Part shown: piece after piece, positions 56,463 to 64,000 of the stretch
Layout: each line of letters starts with the position of its first letter
Position numbering within the stretch: the stretch's first letter is position 1
From: Agrostemma githago
Taxonomy: Eukaryota > Streptophyta > Magnoliopsida > Caryophyllales > Caryophyllaceae
DNA length: 64,000 bases
Direction of reading: 5' to 3'
Assembly (NCBI GenBank): GCA_958450325.1
Contig: OY288262.1
Location: forward strand, 9,211,081-9,275,080
The notes under the pieces: generated by a model
Seen by the model: only the letters and a program-made list of their open reading frames with translations
Told to the model about the DNA's origin: nothing
Databases searched by the model: none
Translations under genes and position numbers: made by a program

Positions 56463-59400
56463 CTATGCTGAAAAAAGTGCTTCCAAATAGTCATCAATAT
56501 ACGCTAGGCAAGGCCAATAATCGGTTCTAATTCGAACCAATGTAGAATTATCTGAAACTTCCATTCGGAAAAGCAGATGATATCTGGGTGGAAGGAATAT
56601 CAACACTAAAAAACAACCCATACTTGTCTTTCCAGTGCTTACATTGCTGTCTTTGTTGTCTTCGTTACCAATGTATGTCAAGTAAAGTGGGCCCACATCA
56701 GAATCTGTGACCGAGTCATTGGCGTCCGATGGACCTGGAAAGCCATCTATCCACACAACATTTTTTATAAAGCCTCCATCCCTCACGAGGTCAACAAGAG
56801 GTGCACCAATCACGCTGACCACATATCGAGCCAAATATTGTTCTACAACCCGAATTGCAAAGGTTGAAGGGACTTCAAGCAGCTTGACTGACTGTGTACC
56901 GTAAATTGCTGCAACCCCCTTTCCACCTTTCATTGAAAAGGTTTCTCGGCCAGAATTAGAAGCAGCCCCGCAGGCTTCCCACAAGGCATCATAGAGCCGC
57001 GAGTTATACTCAGGCTGTGTCTCTACCGGCATCTCAACAAGCGAAGGAGCCTTGAGAAACATGTCCTCAATGCCAATTGGCACGCCCTGGAGCTTCCCGT
57101 TAATAACTTGTCCATTTTCAGCATTTGCATCAAGAGAAACATCCACAAGGCTCGGGACAGGTTCCCGTGGTTCCAACTCAATGGTAATCGGTGTCCCTGT
57201 GGGAGTTTTCTCATTAAAGGGAGTTCCAATTGGGACAATGTCTTTAGAATCGCATGCAAGAACACTTTCATCGGAAGATGATTCACCTAGAAGAATTGGG
57301 ATATGACATGATGGTATAGAATTATAAGGAGCTGACGACGATAGCTTGATCACTATTCCATACATAGCAGGACGAACATCTAATTCACCGGAACTCACTT
57401 GTGATGATTCCAATCCCCATACATGACTGAAAGGCTCAGATTTGAACCTCAAAGTACAATATATTCTAATCTTGAGACCCGGCATGTGCTTAAAATCGGG
57501 AATGCATGAAAAATGCTTCCTCAATGTGTCCACAATCTCAGATATTTTAGTATCCATCACTCTAAGTGGTTCTTGGGGATGATCGATTTTTCTTGCGCTG
57601 GGGATATACTCTATGGCCTTCATACCATTGGCATCCTTGCCATTTGACTTTGACTCGTCATCCTTTATGGTATCAACTAATATATCCTCATCAACTTCAT
57701 AGGCTAACGAAGGTAAAGCCAAGGACCAAGACTGTTTCACAAGCAGTGGTACCACCCGCTGAAGATGGATGTATGATGAAATACTTCGAGACTTGTTTGG
57801 ATCTTGTGACAGATGAGACTGAACATTAAAATGTGGCGATGGCGAAAGACCAATAAATTGATCGCCGAGATTTAGTATATGCCTCAGTTTTTTTCCAGGT
57901 ACGCATATCAACATCCGTAGGTAAATCCTGTGAGTTATAGAGGTAGTAAGTGAAGTGTAATACAAGATTTATGACCTCGAGTTAATTCTTTAAATCATAT
58001 GGCAAGGCATATTTCATTTTTATGTATCTATAATATAACCCACAACTGACAACACCCTGCCTAAGGAGGAGGACCTTAGGTATTTTGGAAGGGTCTCCCA
58101 CACTGCCAATTTTTAAAGTTTATATATATCAATAAAAACCTATCACTTTCCCATCCGTGGCCAAAAGGTGGTGTATTTAAACCTCGTACCCAGTATTGTT
58201 TTACCCCATGTTCCACCACACCTAATCATCCCCAGCTAAAAATAATGCAAGGTAGATGTTGTAAAGAACATATGAGAAAGTAAAGACATCCAAGTATAAC
58301 GGTAAGAATGCAAATGCAATTTGACATAACATTTTTGTTAGGAAGATGCTCATCATAGTACCTGGCACTGTCACGAACCTCCAAATCAGGAAAATAAAGA
58401 GATGTAAATTCAAGGAGACGAGAAAGGCCCATGAACAAACGGGAGCTATGATGATGTAAAAGCATTGTACGGCAAACACCTAGGACTTTGCTTCCCTTGG
58501 ACCAAGATTTTAACCCTGTATCTGGACCATGTTTCTCAACAAGAAAGGATACGAACTTCATAAGTAGTTCTAGCAATCCATGAGGGGGTATAGTATCGTT
58601 CTTCCCAATTTTATTAAATAATTGGAAATATGCTGAGAGCCTATAGTTTATGCTGATTTTAGGAATTAAATTCTCATTTATTGTCTGAAGTAGCTTTTGT
58701 CCCACCCAACAGTGCTTCTCACAGTTCAAAAGTCGGTCAACTAAGGCAACCACCATGGGAACTAGCTTCTGATGGACTAATAGCCAAGTCACCAGCATTG
58801 TCTACAATTACAGGAAAACAAATCATTACTAATATTAAATCAAAAGGACCACTGGATTAGTATTGCATCAATGTCATTGATGCCATGGAATGTCAAAATT
58901 CAATATTACCATGCACTAAAGTGTGGAATTGGGTGACATAAAACGCGTCCAAAAATTACAATGATAATTACTTCGATTTTGCAAGTACCATTTTTACAGC
59001 TTTTCACTGTAAGAATCCCACAAAGAAGAACCAGAAAAAGGGGATTTGTAGGATTTGCAGTGGTAACATGACTCTGGCACATTATCATCTACAAGATATG
59101 AATATGACCTTCAGCCAAATTTCATACACATAAGGCCGCAACTGTGCATGACTCCCCTATTCCATTTAGAAGCTATAAATGATGTGTGCTTGTACACACT
59201 AGCGTAGTTTACGCATGACTTAAATAACTGCTACAAAGGATGGGGAGAATCATGAAAGATTTTGTAAAAGGCAAATAGTTGTTGCCACGAGAATACCAGT
59301 TTAAATCATCAATCATATATCGTTGAGCATTTCAGTAAATACACGGCAGTTATAGGAATTAATCCAATGCAATAATAAAATGAAGAGGTATACTTAGGCT

Positions 59401-61662
59401 AGAAATTTAGACAAATAACCAAAAGCTAGCTTTAAGGTGCAAGGATAAGAAACATGACGAACAATGATCTAAACCCCTCAACCACACATTTAAGACAAAG
59501 GACCTAAATCGAACTAGAAGGTGCAACTGTGCAAGGTCAAGAAGCATGATCCGAGGAGTGGTCTGAAAAACATAAACTATCCATTCCACCATGAAATAAC
59601 CTTAAAACTGGTATTGAGCCAACAATGAGTCTCATCTTGCAACTAATACCATTAAGACAGGGGTGTCACAGCTCTCAATCACGTCGCCGTTGAGGTATAA
59701 TACGAACAAGATAACTTCTATGTACTCCTGACCATAGTGTGTTGGGCTTTATTCCTTAGACATGCTACGATTGAGAAGTATGCCAAGCAACTTCAAGTTT
59801 GCGACTCCTATTTTTTTTTTTACAAAAAAATGATAACCTTGATAAATAAGATTTCCCGATTGTCTCATCTAAGTCATCTTATAATTCGCACTTCAATTCC
59901 TAACTAAACATACTCCATACTTCAATCACAGATTTACAGTATAACTACTCCCTCCCCACCACTAAGATTTTCCCACTTTCCTGAAAAGGAAACTCCACTA
60001 AGATTTTCCCACTTCAAAACTTTCCTTATTTATCCATTTTACTCTCTTTCTATTGGTCACTTTTTGTGATTTGACATCTTAAAACTCACCCAACAATTTA
60101 CCACCTTTCATTACTCATTTCTTAATCCATGTGTCATTATGAAGTGGGAAGATCATTGTGGTGGGGAGGGAGTAGTAATTAAGAGAGGGCAGCAGAGAAT
60201 CTACCTTTATAGAATGGAAGATAGGAGACTCCATGATACACTTGATGACAGAGAGGTCAGTGTCAAAATGAGCTGATGCGCCTATTAAAAATTTGTGCGA
60301 TGTCCGGAAAGCCACTGCAGTTTCCGTGCTCCAAGGAGGCAGCCATTTATACGCTTCCACACAAGCAAGACCATCATTTAAACATGTCACAATAGAAGGA
60401 ACACTACCATCTTGGCTTGAACCTGAATCACTGACAATGGAGCTAAAGCCGAGCAAATCAAGCTTCAGCGCTTTCAATGCAAGTGCATCATAGACTTTAG
60501 GATAAAAGTTCGACTCCAACCTACCAATTAACTTTCTTTTGGCAAGATCCTTCTTGGAGACCAACACTACAAAACCCAACAACCAATGAAGAACAAGCAA
60601 CCGAAACACCAATGGTTGCTGTTCTTCCTTAGAAATCAAAACCAAGCGCCTACAAATCTCGCTCTCCTGCCCATCGTACATGTCAGGAAACCACCTAGAA
60701 AGTGTCAAAACAACGTGCCAAAGCAATGGGTCATAGTTATACATCAAGCCACCAAACTGAACCTTCAACAAAGACGTCTGCAACTCCAGGCCAACGGCCA
60801 ATGGCATCAGCCTCGAGATAAACTCGACCATCCCACAAGGCGTCAATGCCTGAGCCCACTCCAACAAAAACGCCACCACCCTCCTCAACTCTTTCAAACT
60901 AGCCCCGGACAACCCCACATTATCATCATTTCCACTACTCTCGTCAACGCCAGTGGAGGGGAGATTAAACGGAACCAAAGGCACAGCAGTACTAAAAACA
61001 GAAGTAACATTCAATCTACAAACAACAACATTATGAATTACCTCTAATAGCAAAAGAAGATAGCTTTGACAAGCATGAGTCCTCTCATTCTGACAAATCC
61101 CCCATAAATGGCCAACTATGTCCACAAGCAAACCCGGAAACTCCGTCTCCAATTCCCTCAAGCACTCGCATGCCACGGCTCTAATCTGACGATCAACCCC
61201 GTGATTGGGGCGATTTATCACGGCCAACAATACCTCCACCAGCTCCTCAACATACTTCCCCCAAACCCTAACACCATCAAAATCGACAATTGACATCAAG
61301 ATTGACGTCCCGGAGACAAGGAACTGCTCCTTAAGAGAGAAGGTGACATTGACGTTGTCGATCGGCGATTGAATTAGGTTTTTAAGGGTTTGCAAGAGTT
61401 TCGAGAGAAAATCAGCGGCGGCGTCATCGGAGGAATCGATGAGGAGGAGAGAGACGCGATGGTCGAGGAAGAGGAGGATTCGGAACTTGAGGGAGAGGGG
61501 GATGGAGGGTTTGAGGAGAGAAGAGAGAGCGAGGTCGAGGATAGAGAGAGAGTGTGGGGTCCATTTGGCGGCGGCGGCGGCGCCGTGGTGATAGTCGTCG
61601 ATTAGGGATTCGAATTCTAGGGGAGAGAGGGAGGTGATTTTCTTCGGAGGCTGTTTCTCCAT
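56463..61662 (-). CDS. AP5B1: AP-5 complex subunit beta-like protein, three exons, intact
   Basis: Exons are 61662-60205, 58801-58362 and 57927-56463. Donors AAG|GTAGAT and AG|GTACTA and acceptors TTGTAG|ACA and ACTCACAG|GAT are canonical, with phases 0 and 2 that match, giving 1120 residues. The product resembles the plant AP-5 beta-like protein (Arabidopsis At3g19870, named from memory). AP-5 is an adaptor complex acting at late endosomes. Exon 1 encodes an alpha-helical adaptin-like trunk (LSLKFRILLFLDHRVSLLL, AVACECLRELETEFPG, LWHVVLTLSRWFPDMYDG). Exon 3 has a Pro/Glu-rich linker with repeated PIGTPF/PTGTPI, then the C-terminal domain (LPPRYHLLFRMEV, RTDYWPCLAYIDDYLEALF). There are no stops or frameshifts. 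Intron 1 (1.4 kb) carries a MITE. It is the only clear host gene here. Confidence 0.85.
59948..60172. mobile_element. Stowaway-type MITE in intron 1 of the AP5B1-like gene
   Basis: The ends CTCCCTCCCCACCAC and GTGGTGGGGAGGGAG are perfect complements over 15 bp. TA flanks both ends (59946-59947, 60173-60174). A CACTAAGATTTTCCCACTT phrase is repeated inside. The right end lies only 32 bp from the exon 1 donor at 60204. Confidence 0.92.
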
Positions 61663-61679
61663 TGTCGCTGCAAATGGAG

Positions 61680-61700
61680 CTAGAAAAGAGTATCCGCCAT
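61680..61700 (-). other. possible upstream ORF before AP5B1-like start
   Basis: ATG at 61700-61698 in a CCATGG context opens a six-codon frame MADTLF ending TAG at 61682-61680, 17 bp before the main ATG. If transcription starts further upstream it could reduce translation of the main frame. The transcription start is not known. Confidence 0.35.
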
Positions 61701-61854
61701 GGAAATGAAGTGTTAAAAGCTGTAGTAGCCACCTGAGGAGGGACGAAGGGAGTTGAATGAGTGGGTGGGTGGTGTCCGACTGCGGTGGACTGCTCTTCTA
61801 CACCGCTCCTCCTGTTTTAGAATGTTTATCTACCTTCTCTTCGCCATTGTAATA

Positions 61855-61975
61855 GTCCTTATTTTCAGCCCGTTTCAGACCAGTTCAGTTTTTATCAGCT
61901 CAGTCCAGCTCGTATCAGCTCAGCCCAGCTCAGCTCTAATATTTTCAGCCCAGCTTCAATATTTTCAGTTCTTAA
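61855..61975. repeat. CAGCTCAG-rich repeat, copy 1
   Basis: Repeated TCAGCTCAGCCCAGCTC and TTTTCAGCCC phrases, in the same orientation as 62800-62905 and inverted relative to 62988-63055. It begins after GTCCTTATTTTCAG, which resembles the AAGGCCTTGTT end seen near 62920 in inverse. Probably a terminal piece of an unclassified TIR element just upstream of the AP5B1-like gene. Confidence 0.6.
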
Positions 61976-61979
61976 AATA

Positions 61980-62004
61980 AATAAATAATAATAATAATGT
62001 ATTA

Positions 62005-62035
<31 letters not shown>

Positions 62036-62346
62036 TATGAAACGGAAGTTGTATTATGATCGAAACAAATTACAATAAGTTATTATTATTATTATTGTTG
62101 TTGTTGTTATTGCATTCGATATTAATGCAAGTTTCTTTTCATAAAAAATAATAACAATGATCATAATATTGTTATTGTTGCTGTTATTTTTATTACTTGT
62201 ATCTCTCAATGTTAATAATAATAATAACAAATTATTATTATCATCGTCATTGTCGTTATCCTCATCGTCATTGTTATTATTATCGTTATTGTATTATTTT
62301 CAATTTTTTTATCATCATTGGTATTATAAAAATTATTAATATTATT
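61980..62346. repeat. ATT/TTG microsatellite tract
   Basis: Alternating TAA/TTA, TTG and TCG triplet runs (61985-62030, 62075-62112, 62215-62290). Frames across it are repeat artefacts. Confidence 0.85.
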
Positions 62347-62415
62347 ATGCACTCCATAATATTTTGTGGTCTTGAAATGGATGTTACATTCAAATATTTA
62401 CAACTTACCCACACA

Positions 62416-62622
62416 ATATAGCATATGAATATTATTTGTATTGTATTAAGATTTAAGAATATGAAAATTTAAAATTTTGTATATTACATAATCAAAGATA
62501 TATGCATAATATTTTCTATTGTCAAGTACTAAAAAAAACAAAAGTAGAAATCAAATGAATTGGAGTGAGTACTATGTTGTTGTTGTTATTATCATTTCTA
62601 TTATTATTAATTAATTAATTAA

Positions 62623-62658
<36 letters not shown>

Positions 62659-63341
62659 ATTAATTTATTAATTATTATCATAATTATTATAATTATTATT
62701 ATAATAATTATTATTATTATTTAGTGTTATAATTTTTTATAATTTTTTTCTCATTTTTTAAAATATCATTAGATAATTTATATAAGTAGTTATTAGTTTC
62801 AGCTTCTTTTAATTCAGCTCAGCTTCTATCAGTCCAGCTCAGCTCCTATCAGACCAGCTCAGCTCCTATCAGACCAGCTCAGCTCAGCCCAGCCCTGTTT
62901 CAGCCGAAATGAACAAGGCCTTATTACTCCCTCCATTCAAGTCACTTTGTCTTTTATATACGGATCATGTTCTTTCCAATTGAAATAGAGCTGAGCTGGT
63001 CTGGTAGGAGATGAGCTAGACTGATAGGAGTTGAGCTGAATTGATAGGAGCTGAAACTAATAACTACCCATATAAATTATTTAATAATTTTAAAAAAAAA
63101 GAAAAAAAATTATATATCAAAATTCAATTAATAATAATAATAACTAATAAAAAAATTATTATTATAATAATAGTAATAATAATTCTAACAACATAGTACT
63201 ACCTCCAATTCATTTGATTCTTTACTTTTGTTGTTTTTCATATTTGGCAATGAACATATTTTGTGTATGTATCTTTATTTACGTAATATACAAAATTTTA
63301 AAATTTTGATATTATATCTTAATACTCATATGCTATATTAT
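62416..63341. repeat. large inverted repeat, arms about 450 and 354 bp
   Basis: The left arm (62416-62865) and right arm (62988-63341) pair in order: ATAGCATATGAATATT with AATACTCATATGCTATA, AATTGGAGTGAGTACTATGT with ACATAGTACTACCTCCAATT, TAGTTATTAGTTTCAGC with GCTGAAACTAATAACTA, and the AGCTCAG blocks with GAGCTGAGCTGG. The arms differ mainly in the length of inner TTA arrays. The 120-bp spacer holds AACAAGGCCTTATT and a lone MITE-like CTCCCTCC end (62936). It is either a foldback element or two head-to-head copies. Confidence 0.8.
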
Positions 63342-64000
63342 ATGGTATGGGAGATGCTAAATCATACCCAACTTTTTACTGTTTCATACCCAGCTTTCCC
63401 AAATTACCTTCCTCATTTTTTCTCAATCAACTCATCATCACTTTCTTTTTTCCCTCTTTCTCTCATTTCCTCCATCAATTCACCACCAAGATCTTTCTTT
63501 TCCTCGATTAATTCACCCCCACAAGATCGTTAATCACCTATCGTCGTCGGTCTTATCTCTAACCACCATTTCTACCACCTTACCTCCAACCACCCCTAAT
63601 TAGGATTTAAATAAAAAACAAAATCTATAATATAACATTCAATTCAATGACTATATTAAAAAGTAAATTATTAATAAAAACAATACACTTAATTGTCTCA
63701 AATATAAATTATGATTTGTTATGGCTTAATTTAATCGGGACTTAATTAGAAATTGAATAAGAAATTAGGGTTTCAAAAACAAATTGAATACAAAATTAAT
63801 CAATAAAAACAAAGTTTATTAATAATAACAAAATTAGGTTTTATCGAATACAAAACTATTAATAAAAACAACAAAATTACTTGTCTTACGTGTAAATTGT
63901 GATCCATAATCGTAAAGTTAGGGAAGAATTTTAGTTAGCTTTTGAGGGGTGAAGAAAAGAAGCAAAGTGTTGGTTTTGAGAGATGAGAAAAGGGTAGCGA
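63342..64000. other. non-coding DNA at the window edge
   Basis: 63350-63540 is pyrimidine-rich with a short hairpin GGTATGGGAGATGCTAAATC/ATACCC. 63600-64000 is AT-rich. The frame at 63228-63533 overlaps the inverted repeat and has no protein-like pattern. A gene promoter beyond the window cannot be excluded. Confidence 0.4.

Noticed and set aside
60586..61605. Plus-strand frames antisense to AP5B1-like exon 1
   Set aside because: They are shadows of the minus-strand exon, with no splice or domain support.

Overview
This window is plant nuclear DNA, very probably from a eudicot: AT-rich spacers, Copia and Athila-type Ty3/gypsy LTR retrotransposons, L1-type LINEs with an RNase H tail, hAT, PIF/Harbinger and Mutator-like transposons, Stowaway-type MITEs and Helitron ends. 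I lean towards Caryophyllales from the style of the repeats, but that is only an inference. I recognise one ordinary host gene, a three-exon AP-5 complex subunit beta-like gene on the minus strand (56463-61662). Nearly everything else is transposable-element sequence at various stages of decay.

Layout. 1-6430: non-coding, with degenerate tandem repeats, a (TC)n(TA)n microsatellite, a 64-bp and a 157-bp tandem repeat, clusters of short palindromes and a small MITE. 6435-13098: a TGTAACACC-bounded region, possibly a solo LTR on the minus strand, split by a complete Copia element (7709-12389, 5-bp target duplication GAAGA). 13462-40035: a hAT transposase pseudogene whose last intron holds a stack of insertions: an L1 LINE (15124-19874, 12-bp target duplication), then a Stowaway-like MITE (ends at 19896 and 39662) that itself contains a PIF/Harbinger region with a 130-bp tandem array and a 13.7-kb Athila element (25853-39562, target duplication GCAAT). 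Removing the insertions leaves an intron of about 140 nt. 40103-45834: another MITE, a Pack-MULE with a captured exon of a PTI1-like kinase, remnants of an LTR element, and a hAT-type MITE with tRNA-like promoter boxes. 46018-51695: a second L1 LINE (16-bp target duplication). 51712-56320: AT-rich DNA with three Helitron-like 3' ends. 56463-61662: the AP5B1-like gene. 61700-64000: TTA arrays and a large inverted repeat.

State of the genes. The AP5B1-like gene is open throughout with canonical splice sites. All transposase and polymerase genes are broken. In the Harbinger transposase all breaks are nonsense codons in one frame, a pattern compatible with decay of methylated cytosines. The Athila element is unusual: gag (691 codons) and a 347-codon ORF downstream of pol are open, while the pol between them has at least four frameshifts and five stops. 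Clusters of near-perfect palindromes built on the core GGGCGAAATTTCGCCC lie in both LTRs about 90-330 bp upstream of a TATA box, and again upstream of the downstream ORF. I found no CRISPR array, rRNA, true tRNA gene or unknown multi-gene system.
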